DNA of 47,254 bases, taken from an uncultured Eubacteriales bacterium. Lineage in GTDB: Bacteria > Bacillota > Clostridia > Oscillospirales > Acutalibacteraceae. The notes under the pieces were generated by a model. It was not told where the DNA came from. It searched no databases and saw nothing but the letters and a program-made list of their open reading frames with translations. This document shows, one piece after another, positions 1-7,011 of this stretch (position 1 is the stretch's first letter; every line of letters begins with the position of its first letter). The stretch lies in the NCBI GenBank assembly GCA_900540235.1, contig UQEY01000011.1, positions 1 to 47,254 of the forward strand, written 5' to 3'. The translations under genes and the position numbers were made by a program.

Positions 1-27
1 AATACCGTGGTAATCCATTCATAGCTT

Positions 28-468
28 TCAGCATATTCCTTTTGAAAGCTCATAATCAATACTAAAAGGAGTTCGAGTATTTTTTATGTGTGCAACAAGA
101 GAGGCACTGATTCCGGCATACTTCTTTGCGACTGAAATAGGTGAAACACTTTTAATTTCAAATGTTATAAAGTTATTTCCGGTGTCTATAGCTATAATTT
201 CTTCAAGGATTGCACGAAGTTGTTCAGGTGTGTTTGGTAATTTTCTCAGAAGAAAATCTACATCTACTGTAACTCTGCTGTCAAAGTCAGTTATTGAATA
301 GATAAATAGTCCACCCTTAAGTACTAAATTATCTGCATATTTTGAATTTTGCAACCGGCGTAAAAATTCTTCTTGGCAAAACAGCTGCATACACAGCTGA
401 TAGCTTCGACCGGTTTCTTTCGCTTTATTTTTTAATCTTGTAAGTACAGATGAGGCAATATCAGCCAT
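28..468 (-). pseudogene. AbiEii-type nucleotidyltransferase toxin, C-terminally truncated
   Basis: The 146-residue product matches the N-terminal half of the AbiEii/DUF1814 nucleotidyltransferase toxins of type IV toxin-antitoxin systems. Seen: the KGG motif near residue 51 followed by a DVD acidic motif near residue 69, the usual nucleotidyltransferase signature. Family members usually run to about 280-300 residues. Here the reading frame follows the family as far as the FSID segment, where a conserved D-x-G-x-G-D stretch is expected, then reads a few unrelated residues and stops at 28-30. The remaining half is not visible in any frame up to the window edge, so this is a frameshift, a deletion or a fusion to other DNA. 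The start ATG at 468 overlaps the end of the antitoxin gene by 8 bases, the normal arrangement for this pair. Toxic activity is unlikely if the truncation is real. Confidence 0.7.
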
Positions 469-1066
469 TCAGCAGCACCTCCATAACACTCAACATTTTT
501 GTATATACATGCATTTCTTTAGCATATTTTGAAAGATTTAAAAGATTCTTTTTATCGTCCGAAACATATGCATTAAGTGCTTTATTAAATGTTTCGCTAT
601 CAAGTTTTGTACGATACTTAAAACAGTCGCAAATAGTCCTTTCACGGTCGTAAACAGGGAGTGTTACACCATTAAAATCACCTATTGTTTTTCCGAGTTC
701 AATTATATTCTTTTGAACATAATATGCTTTGATAGGCACTTCTTGGATATTTGAAATTTGATTTCTGTAAGTTCGAGGAACTGCTATTGACCATTCTCTT
801 GGAGCAAAGTCACTGTATCCATAATGAAACAAAGCCGATTCAACGCAAACTGTTCCATAAGGTAATAAATTTGATATTAGCTGTTCTTCACTTATGTTGT
901 AATTATTAGGAAGTTGGTAAAAGCCATTTCGTATTCTCTCGATAACGCCATCTTTGCACAATTTTGCAATATCATAATTTGTAAATCCCACATTTTTAAA
1001 ATCGGAAGTTTTTGCGATTGCGCCAACATTTTGAAAAACATTTTTTGCAATTTTTTCTTTAGACAA
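461..1066 (-). CDS. AbiEi-type antitoxin / winged-helix regulator
   Basis: This is the antitoxin partner of the downstream AbiEii-like gene. Family knowledge: AbiEi proteins have an N-terminal winged-helix domain that represses the operon and a C-terminal antitoxin domain. Seen: an N-terminal helix-turn-helix-like stretch ending in RIRNGFYQL, the family's HTH-to-wing junction, then the CVESAL and VYDRERTICDC stretches typical of the C-terminal domain. The frame stays open to an ATG at 1165, but I prefer the TTG at 1066: a GGTGAG ribosome site lies just before it, the resulting 201 residues match the family length, the extra 33 residues look like translated leader, and a TATAAT-like -10 box (plus-strand 1169-1174) would start transcription at about the distal ATG. 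The gene appears intact while its toxin partner is truncated. Confidence 0.8.
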   Translation of the reverse strand: MSKEKIAKNVFQNVGAIAKTSDFKNVGFTNYDIAKLCKDGVIERIRNGFYQLPNNYNISEEQLISNLLPYGTVCVESALFHYGYSDFAPREWSIAVPRTYRNQISNIQEVPIKAYYVQKNIIELGKTIGDFNGVTLPVYDRERTICDCFKYRTKLDSETFNKALNAYVSDDKKNLLNLSKYAKEMHVYTKMLSVMEVLLNG

Positions 1067-1223
1067 CGGCTCACCAACTTTCTGCGTACAGTTATCAAAA
1101 TTTGTACGCAAATTTATTATAACAATGTTTTTAATAAAATACAACATTTTTTGAAAAATAGCCATGCAATTATAGAAACGGCAATTAAACAGACATAAAA
1201 GATAGCTTTATCACTTTAAAGTG

Positions 1224-1252
1224 TTGACTTCGGTATGCACCTATGATACAAT
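1224..1252 (+). promoter_or_regulatory. Orphan sigma-A-type promoter
   Basis: TTGACT (1224-1229), a 17-base spacer and TACAAT (1247-1252) form a near-consensus promoter reading right. No intact gene follows before the terminator at 1581, so it has probably lost its original gene. Confidence 0.6.
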
Positions 1253-1350
1253 ACAAACGATATGGCAGATGGTGATACTGTTTTGATACTATAAACTTTG
1301 AGTTACAAAAACTCAGTAAAAACGGTTAGATTATCTGTATAAAAACAAAA

Positions 1351-1380
1351 TATTTACTAAACAAAAAAGTTTAGTAAATA
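1351..1380. repeat. Perfect 12-bp inverted repeat
   Basis: TATTTACTAAAC (1351-1362) and GTTTAGTAAATA (1369-1380) are exact inverted repeats around six A residues. It could be an operator or a recombinase binding/attachment site of the lost element. It is not a standard terminator because no T-run follows. Confidence 0.6.
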
Positions 1381-1580
1381 ACCGAATTGAGCGAGTGGGA
1401 ATAGTTCCCCTTGGTTTAGCTGTGCCGAAAAACCCAGTATTTATGCGCCTTTCGGGACTTGGCACTTTTTGAACAACCGTTTTTGCAACACTTTTGCAAC
1501 ACTTTTTCAAAAACGTGTTTTTGGGCAGATGAAATCGTCCCCATTGGCTTGCAACTAAACCTAAAAATCGCATAATTTTT

Positions 1581-1615
1581 AAGGCTTTCATCCTTTTTGG
1601 ATGGAAGCCTTTTTG
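1581..1615 (+). terminator. Rho-independent terminator
   Basis: A 13-bp stem, AAGGCTTTCATCC (1581-1593) with GGATGGAAGCCTT (1599-1611) containing one G-T pair, is followed by a T-run. It probably ended the transcript from the orphan promoter at 1224. Confidence 0.75.
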
Positions 1616-1682
1616 CATATTTGATAGCATTTTCTTTTTCGAGTATTATTAAATCAGAAAGAAAAACTTGGAGGTAAATACT

Positions 1683-1808
1683 GTGAGAGAAAATAAGTAT
1701 CATATATATTTAAATACGGAAGAACGCAACTAAATTATTGCTTCTCTTGTTGGTTTAAAAAACAAATTGATTGAACAAGGTGAATACACCGATGCTGTTA
1801 ATAATTAA
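1683..1808 (+). pseudogene. Remnant of a small mobile-element protein with internal stop
   Basis: A strong ribosome site (TTGGAGG, about 1669-1675) precedes GTG at 1683. The frame reads MRENKYHIYLNTEERN, hits TAA at 1731-1733, and then continues in the same frame as IIASLVGLKNKLIEQGEY before a stop at 1806-1808. Small proteins starting MRENKYHI and continuing with a 'LxxLRNKLIxxGRYTDAVD' pattern are common in Firmicutes conjugative elements (recalled family knowledge, not searched). The copy here has an internal stop and ends soon after 'TDAV', exactly where the oppositely oriented kinase gene stops, so it is also truncated at a junction. Confidence 0.65.
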
Positions 1809-2947
1809 TTATTTGTTTGTTTTTTTGGAAGTGTTACAAGCATTACTGTTCCATTTTTGTCGCTTTTTTCAGCTTTTACCGTACCGTTGTGCAAAAGCAC
1901 AATTTCCCATACAAGTGATAGTCCAAGACCTACACCGCCGTATGCTCTGCTACGAGATTTATCAACACGGAAAAATGGTTGAAAGATACTTTCTCTGTAC
2001 TGCTCGGGTATACCATAACCGTTATCTTTAACTCGTATATAAAGCTGATTATTCTTTTCGTCAACAGTTATAATTACATAAGCGTTTTCTCTGTTGTAGC
2101 GTATTGCGTTTTCAGTTAAATTAAATAATAAACGATAAATCAAGGTGTCACTGCCTATCATCATACCATTGCCGTTGTATTCAAGGCGAATATTCTTTTT
2201 TTCTGCAAGGGGAGCAAGGTCGGTAAATATTTCTTCAATCATAGGGGCGATTTCTATTGTATCTTTGCACTCAACTGTACGAAGCTCACTCATTTCAAGC
2301 AGAGTTTTTGTCATTTGTGACATTCTTTCGTTTTGCTCTTGTAGCAGTGCAAGAAATTTTGCTGTATCGTTGCTCATATTTGGGTGCTCAACAGAAAAAA
2401 GCTCAATTTGTGCTTGAGTTAAGGCAAGTGGTGTTCTTAACTCGTGCGCTGCATTTCCTGTGAATTGTCGTTGAGCAGTAAAACCGTTGTCGAGTCGGTC
2501 AAGCATATTGTTAAATGATTGACAAAACTGTTTAAATTCCGGCAAAACATCGTCGCTTATTTTCATATCTGCCAAATTGTTGGGCTGTACATTCTCTACT
2601 TGAGAGGCAAAACTTTTTAGCGACTTTAAAGCACGACCACTGACAAAATATGCAAGTATACCACCAAGTACGCTTACGGCAATTGTTATGTACCAATTAG
2701 TAGTATTGAATGAAGCTTGTGCTCCACTGATAATAATGGTAAGCTCACGGTCGAGATTTTCATTTTCCGGATTAAATGAACTCGGTTTTCCTTTATCAAT
2801 TTCACTATATGCTGATATTCCGTTGCCTATTGAATCCATATATCGCTTGCCTGAATAACCGATTAAACAATTCATTAGCACACAAGTTATGCAAATTAAA
2901 ACTGTGGTCATTAAGGTTATTCGCCATTGTAAAGAAAGTTTTTTCAT
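1805..2947 (-). CDS. Sensor histidine kinase
   Basis: This 380-residue membrane kinase autophosphorylates on His and passes the phosphate to the response regulator encoded just upstream. Seen: transmembrane helix 1 at about residues 11-31, a short extracellular loop to about 84, transmembrane helix 2 at about 85-103, a HAMP-like linker, the H-box HELRTPL with His168, an N-box (NLTENAIRYNRENA), a DNGYGIP G1 box, FRVDKSRSR, and a G2 box (GGVGLGLSLVWEI). The architecture matches short-loop EnvZ/VanS-like kinases that sense envelope signals. It overlaps the regulator gene by 4 bases, so translation is coupled. The divergent neighbours are thiol/electron-transfer proteins, so redox or envelope stress is a plausible but unproven signal. 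The end of the gene coincides with the end of the mobile-element remnant. Confidence 0.93.
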   Translation of the reverse strand: MKKLSLQWRITLMTTVLICITCVLMNCLIGYSGKRYMDSIGNGISAYSEIDKGKPSSFNPENENLDRELTIIISGAQASFNTTNWYITIAVSVLGGILAYFVSGRALKSLKSFASQVENVQPNNLADMKISDDVLPEFKQFCQSFNNMLDRLDNGFTAQRQFTGNAAHELRTPLALTQAQIELFSVEHPNMSNDTAKFLALLQEQNERMSQMTKTLLEMSELRTVECKDTIEIAPMIEEIFTDLAPLAEKKNIRLEYNGNGMMIGSDTLIYRLLFNLTENAIRYNRENAYVIITVDEKNNQLYIRVKDNGYGIPEQYRESIFQPFFRVDKSRSRAYGGVGLGLSLVWEIVLLHNGTVKAEKSDKNGTVMLVTLPKKQTNN

Positions 2948-3618
2948 TTTTTCTCCTCCATTACATAACCCTCGCCTATACGGTTGTGAATAGGGTCATA
3001 GCCTAATGCATTACGAAGCTTTTTTCTTAATGATGAAATGTGCACTCTTATTGAGTTGCTGAAATTGTCAACACTGCTGTCCCATACATGTTCAATCAGC
3101 TCCTCTTGACTTACAGGTCTGCCTTGATTTAACATTAGATATTCAAGTATTCCTGTTTCTTTGCGAGTTAAAGATAATTCTTCATCATTTACATCTGCTT
3201 TGCGTGTTTTTGTGTTAAATGAAAGATTTGAACATTTTAAAACAATATCGTTTTGAGTGAATTTTCTAAGGGTAAGGTTTCGTATTCTTGCCGAAAGCTC
3301 ATCTAAGTGAAATGGTTTTGTTAAATAATCATTTGCACCTTCATCTAATCCTAAAACCTTGTCTGCAACCTCACAACGAGCCGATAAAATTAAAACCTTT
3401 GTGTCAATGTCTGTTTGCCTCAGAGTTTTCAATACTGTCATTCCGTCAACATTAGGTAGGTTTAAATCGAGCACAACAAGGTCGAAACTTTCAACACTAA
3501 GCATATCTAATGCCTTTTGACCGTTATAGCAATAATCAACACTGTAAGCAAGACGCTTAAGACTTCTTACGATTGTGTCACAAAGAGCAACCTCGTCTTC
3601 AACAACTAAAATATGCAT
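2944..3618 (-). CDS. OmpR/PhoB-family response regulator
   Basis: This is a two-domain DNA-binding regulator of 224 residues. Seen: the receiver domain at 1-120 with acidic pocket residues E7/D8, phospho-acceptor Asp51 (LVVLDLNLP), and the conserved Lys in YLTKPF. The C-terminal winged helix at about 125-220 carries the LTRKETGILEYL and SNSIRVHISSLRKKL signatures of the PhoB family. It is the first gene of a two-gene operon with the kinase. The 280-base gap to the divergent redox genes contains an inverted/direct repeat (3691-3713) near their promoter, which is where such a regulator would be expected to bind. Confidence 0.95.
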   Translation of the reverse strand: MHILVVEDEVALCDTIVRSLKRLAYSVDYCYNGQKALDMLSVESFDLVVLDLNLPNVDGMTVLKTLRQTDIDTKVLILSARCEVADKVLGLDEGANDYLTKPFHLDELSARIRNLTLRKFTQNDIVLKCSNLSFNTKTRKADVNDEELSLTRKETGILEYLMLNQGRPVSQEELIEHVWDSSVDNFSNSIRVHISSLRKKLRNALGYDPIHNRIGEGYVMEEKK

Positions 3619-3690
3619 AAATATCTCCTAACACTTTTATTATTGGTAAAATATCTTTATTATAGATTATAACACAAAAAAATAAAATTT

Positions 3691-3713
3691 TTGTTAAATT
3701 TCTTTCTTAACAA
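3691..3713. promoter_or_regulatory. Candidate response-regulator binding site
   Basis: TTGTTAA (3691-3697) and TTAACAA (3707-3713) form a perfect 7-bp inverted repeat, and TTAA also recurs as a direct repeat 13 bases apart. It lies just upstream of a TATAAT box (3734-3739) that lacks a good -35 element at 17 bases. That pattern fits an activator-dependent promoter for the CXXC/NapH/TlpA genes. Confidence 0.4.
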
Positions 3714-3767
3714 GGATTTTATATCGTTCGTGATATAATAAGGCGAAATTTGAAAGGAGTGGTTAAA

Positions 3768-3914
3768 TTGTTCAAAGTAAAAAAATCAATATCTCAAATC
3801 GGTTTCCTTGTTGCCGGAGTGGTTATGCTGTGCTATGGAGCAATGCGTGGTGAGGCAGACACTGTGCTTAGCAAAGCAATAAGATTATGCTTGGAGTGTA
3901 TTGGAATTGGATAA
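3768..3914 (+). CDS. Small CXXC-motif protein (CD1871A-like), 48 aa
   Basis: A short gene too small for a usual length cut-off. GAAAGGAG (about 3752-3759) sits a proper distance before TTG at 3768, and the frame runs 48 codons. Seen: a basic start (MFKVKKSISQ), one hydrophobic helix (about residues 11-25), and a C-terminal CLEC motif, Cys41-x-x-Cys44, ending in IGIG. This matches the small 'CD1871A family CXXC motif-containing' proteins known beside NapH-like ferredoxins in Clostridia. The stop overlaps the next gene's start by 14 bases, indicating translational coupling. A role in thiol or Fe-S electron transfer with its neighbours is inferred from context. Confidence 0.85.
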   Translation: MFKVKKSISQIGFLVAGVVMLCYGAMRGEADTVLSKAIRLCLECIGIG

Positions 3915-4863
3915 AAGAAAAAAGAATGCTTCAAAGCTTGTAAGTCGTTTTCGTACTTGTATTCAGGCAGGTGCAACGCTTTTGACAAATATTCATTTAC
4001 CTAATTTTTTTAAAGGCGGAATATATCAGGGCAATGGCAAGGCTGTGTGCGTACCGGGGCTAAATTGCTACTCTTGTCCTGCTGCGTCAGGTGCGTGTCC
4101 AATCGGCTCGTTTCAGGCTGTTGTAGGTTCATCAAAATTTAAGTTTTCCTATTATGTAACAGGATTTTTAATTTTGCTTGGCGTGTTGCTTGGTCGATTT
4201 ATTTGTGGCTTTTTGTGTCCGTTTGGTTGGCTTCAAGATTTGCTTAATAAAATACCGTGTAAAAAGCTTTCAACAAAAAAACTAAAGCCTTTAACATATT
4301 TAAAATATATCATTTTGCTGTTGACGGTTGTATTGCTACCTATACTTGTGGTTAATGATGTTGGAATGGGCGACCCGTTCTTTTGTAAATATATATGCCC
4401 ACAGGGTGTGCTTGAGGGTGCAATTCCATTGTCTGCTATTGATGAGGGTATACGCTCGGCTTTAGGAAATAAATTTATTCAAAAGCTTATTATTTTGATT
4501 ATTGTAGTTGTACTGAGTGTGGTTTTCTATCGTCCGTTTTGCAAGTGGATTTGTCCACTCGGTGCTTTTTATGCATTAATGAACAAGGTGTCGTTGCTTG
4601 GAATAAAGGTTGATGAGCATAAATGCGTGTCTTGTGGCAAATGTGCAAGAGCGTGTAAAATGGATGTTGATGTAATAAAAACACCAAACAGCACTGAGTG
4701 TATTCGTTGTGGTAAGTGTATAACTGCTTGTCCTACTGATGCACTAAGCTTTCACTACGGATTTGGTATGCCTGAAAAAAATCTTTGCAACACTGTAAAA
4801 GAAAATAGTAAAACAGATGTTAAAACAAATAACAAAAAAGATATAACAACGGAGGAAAAATAA
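3901..4863 (+). CDS. NapH/MauN-like membrane polyferredoxin
   Basis: This 320-residue integral membrane iron-sulfur protein probably carries electrons between the cytoplasmic side of the membrane and an extracytoplasmic thiol acceptor. Seen: several transmembrane helices (about residues 82-100, 133-150, 193-215), three Cx3CP motifs (CGFLCPFGW, CKYICPQG, CKWICPLG) of the NapH/MauN/CcoG family, and two C-terminal 4Fe-4S clusters (CVSCGKCARAC and CIRCGKCITACP). An extra Cys-rich segment near residues 56-66 (CYSCPAASGACP) is notable. Translation starts at TTG 3901, inside the preceding gene and five bases after a GGAG. It is followed two bases later by the TlpA lipoprotein gene, so the three proteins form one unit, likely delivering reducing power to TlpA. 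Confidence 0.9.
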   Translation: MELDKRKKNASKLVSRFRTCIQAGATLLTNIHLPNFFKGGIYQGNGKAVCVPGLNCYSCPAASGACPIGSFQAVVGSSKFKFSYYVTGFLILLGVLLGRFICGFLCPFGWLQDLLNKIPCKKLSTKKLKPLTYLKYIILLLTVVLLPILVVNDVGMGDPFFCKYICPQGVLEGAIPLSAIDEGIRSALGNKFIQKLIILIIVVVLSVVFYRPFCKWICPLGAFYALMNKVSLLGIKVDEHKCVSCGKCARACKMDVDVIKTPNSTECIRCGKCITACPTDALSFHYGFGMPEKNLCNTVKENSKTDVKTNNKKDITTEEK

Positions 4864-4865
4864 TT

Positions 4866-5828
4866 ATGAAAAAATCAAAAATATTAACTATACTTATGGT
4901 TTTAGTGCTTATGTTTAGCCTTGTTGCTTGTTCAACAACTAAAAATAACGACAAATCTCAGTCAAATAATACTGCTGATGTTTCAAATTTAATGGAAAGT
5001 GAACCAAGCGATTTAGATGATGCAACTGCACTTTATCAAAAGCTTATGCAAAAAGAAAATGAAATTTTTACAAGTAATTCACAGCTTTGGGAAAAAGTGT
5101 TTATGTCAGCAAATAAGGACACTCCTATGATTGAAGACGGAACAAATTATGGCGACTTTTTGCTCAATACTATTGAAAGCGGTAAAGATAACTTTACTGC
5201 AGATGAGTTGAAAATTCTTAAAGACGGTGCAAATCAAATTAAAGAAATTGAGGGTAAACTCACAATTTTAGAACAAAAATATCCGGGATGTGGCAGTAAG
5301 CCGAGCGAGGGTGAAAGTATTGACGCTAAAAGTGCAGGTATGGTAAGTGAAAATAGCGAACTTACTAAGTTTCCAAGCTTTAAGGGTAAGGACCTTGACG
5401 GAAATGATGTTAACAGTGATGACATCTTTTCTTCTAACAATGTAACTGTTATTAACTTTTGGTTTACTACTTGTAATCCTTGTGTAGGTGAACTCGGCGA
5501 TTTGGAAAACCTTAATAAAGAACTTGCAAAAAAAGGCGGTACCGTTATAGGTGTTAACTCATTTACTCTTGACGGTGACAAGACTTCTATATCTGAGGCT
5601 AAGGATGTTTTGACTAAAAAGGGTATTACCTATAAAAATATTTGGTTTGATTCAAAAAGTGAGGCCGGTAAATTTACTTCAGGTCTTTATTCATATCCAA
5701 CAACATATGTAGTTGATAAAAACGGAAATATTGTAGGTCAACCAATTGTTGGTGCAATAACTTCATCATCACAAGCAAAGCAACTTAATAAACTTATTGA
5801 TGAAGCAATTGAAAACAGTAAAAAATAA
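4866..5828 (+). CDS. TlpA-family thioredoxin-like lipoprotein
   Basis: This is an extracytoplasmic membrane-anchored thiol reductase of 320 residues. Seen: a lipoprotein signal with lipobox LVAC (Cys22), a Ser/Asn-rich linker, an unrecognised helical domain (about 45-160), then a TlpA/AhpC-TSA thioredoxin fold (about 165-318) with active-site Cys203-N-P-Cys206 in the context WFTTCNPC, and the cis-Pro loop at SYPTTYV. It directly follows the polyferredoxin gene and ends at a strong terminator. Inferred job: reducing disulfides or methionine sulfoxide-type damage at the cell surface with electrons from the polyferredoxin. The substrate is unknown. Confidence 0.92.
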   Translation: MKKSKILTILMVLVLMFSLVACSTTKNNDKSQSNNTADVSNLMESEPSDLDDATALYQKLMQKENEIFTSNSQLWEKVFMSANKDTPMIEDGTNYGDFLLNTIESGKDNFTADELKILKDGANQIKEIEGKLTILEQKYPGCGSKPSEGESIDAKSAGMVSENSELTKFPSFKGKDLDGNDVNSDDIFSSNNVTVINFWFTTCNPCVGELGDLENLNKELAKKGGTVIGVNSFTLDGDKTSISEAKDVLTKKGITYKNIWFDSKSEAGKFTSGLYSYPTTYVVDKNGNIVGQPIVGAITSSSQAKQLNKLIDEAIENSKK

Positions 5829-5872
5829 AGATTTTAAATTTCTCTCTAAATCTTATTAAACCCATATAAACT

Positions 5873-5920
5873 AATAAAACCCAAGGCACATTTAATCATG
5901 TGTTTTGGGTTTTATTGTTT
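5873..5920. terminator. Bidirectional terminator between tlpA-like gene and galE
   Basis: A long hairpin (AATAAAACCCAA...TTTGGGTTTTATT, 5873-5915, with an inner CACA/TGTG pairing) is flanked by A- and T-rich runs. It sits between two convergent genes and can end both transcripts. Confidence 0.85.
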
Positions 5921-5942
5921 ATATTACATTTTATATTATATA

Positions 5943-6959
5943 TCAGTCAGGGTAGCCGGTTGGGTTTTGACTTTGCCATCTCCAGCTATCCTCACACATT
6001 TCGTCAATGCCTCTTTCAGCTTTCCAGCCGAGTTCCTTTAATGCTTTGCTTGGGTCTGAGAAGCAAGTGGCAATATCGCCGTCACGACGAGGACCGATAA
6101 CATAAGGAATTTCCTTGCCGGAAGCTTTTTCAAAAGCCTTAACAACATCAAGAACAGAGCAACCTACGCCTGTGCCGAGGTTGTAGATAAATAAACCTTC
6201 TTCGCCCTCAACTTTGTCTACAGCTTTGATATGACCGAGCGCAAGGTCAACAACATGGATATAGTCACGAACACCTGTACCGTCAGGAGTGTCATAATCG
6301 CCGCCGAAAATATTGAGGTGGTCAAGCTTGCCGATTGCAACCTGAGTAATGTATGGCATAAGGTTATTAGGAATTCCGTTAGGGTCTTCACCCATAGTAC
6401 CGCTTTTATGAGCACCGATAGGGTTAAAGTAACGGAGAAGGCAAATTGACCAACTGTTATCCGAAACATAAAGGTCCTTGAGTATGCATTCAATCATAAA
6501 TTTAGTTCTGCCGTATGGGTTTGTAACTCCGCCGACTTCCATATCCTCCGTAAGCGGTGAAACATTGTTCATACCGTATACTGTAGCAGATGATGAAAAT
6601 ACGATTTTTTTGCAGTCGTGCTTTCTCATTACATCGAGAAGTACAAGTGTTCCTGTAACATTGTTGTCAAAATATTCAAGTGGCTTATGTACGCTTTCGC
6701 CAACTGCCTTTAAACCTGCAAAATGAATGACGGAAGTAATGCTTTCGTTTTCAAATACTTTGTTTAAACCCTCGGCATCTCTTATGTCACATTCATAAAA
6801 CTTAAAATCTTTGCCGACTAAAGCTTTAATTCTGTCATAAGAACTTTTTTTACAGTTGTAAAGATTGTCAACAACTACAACTTCCTGGCCGGCATTCATA
6901 AGTTCAACGCAAGTGTGAGAACCGATATAACCAAGACCGCCTGTAACCAATACTGCCAT
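5943..6959 (-). CDS. galE: UDP-glucose 4-epimerase
   Basis: Interconverts UDP-glucose and UDP-galactose (Leloir pathway and nucleotide sugars for surface glycans) in the cytoplasm using bound NAD. At 338 residues it is full length. Seen: N-terminal Rossmann motif GGLGYIGSH (residues 7-15), SSSATVYG containing the catalytic Ser/Thr region, the Tyr-x3-Lys pair in NPYGRTK, and a RYFNPIGAH segment typical of GalE. GGAGG lies seven bases before the ATG. It follows proS with only 52 bases between and is probably partly co-transcribed with it, although a TATAAT-like box sits in the gap. It may feed UDP-sugars to the glycan system in this window; that link is inference. Confidence 0.96.
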   Translation of the reverse strand: MAVLVTGGLGYIGSHTCVELMNAGQEVVVVDNLYNCKKSSYDRIKALVGKDFKFYECDIRDAEGLNKVFENESITSVIHFAGLKAVGESVHKPLEYFDNNVTGTLVLLDVMRKHDCKKIVFSSSATVYGMNNVSPLTEDMEVGGVTNPYGRTKFMIECILKDLYVSDNSWSICLLRYFNPIGAHKSGTMGEDPNGIPNNLMPYITQVAIGKLDHLNIFGGDYDTPDGTGVRDYIHVVDLALGHIKAVDKVEGEEGLFIYNLGTGVGCSVLDVVKAFEKASGKEIPYVIGPRRDGDIATCFSDPSKALKELGWKAERGIDEMCEDSWRWQSQNPTGYPD

Positions 6960-7011
6960 TTTAGTTTCCTCCGATATAGTATTATAATATATTTAACAGC
7001 TTATACTGTTA

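Larger units (their letters stand above)
1067..1682. other. Non-coding mobile-element scar
   Basis: No convincing gene lies here. The short minus-strand frames at 1331-1703 overlap one another in two frames and cover a palindrome and a terminator, so they are not real. The region holds an orphan promoter (1224-1252), a 12-bp perfect inverted repeat (1351-1380), a GC-richer stretch (about 1395-1560) containing a GTGCC/GGCAC hairpin and a repeated TTGCAACACTTTT motif, and a terminator (1581-1615). Together with the broken small gene that follows, this resembles the edge of a degraded conjugative or integrative element. That reading is inference. Confidence 0.5.

Noticed and set aside
1331..1703. 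Two overlapping minus-strand frames (99 and 95 codons)
   Set aside because: They read the same element-edge DNA in two frames, cross a terminator hairpin and a palindrome, and lack ribosome sites.
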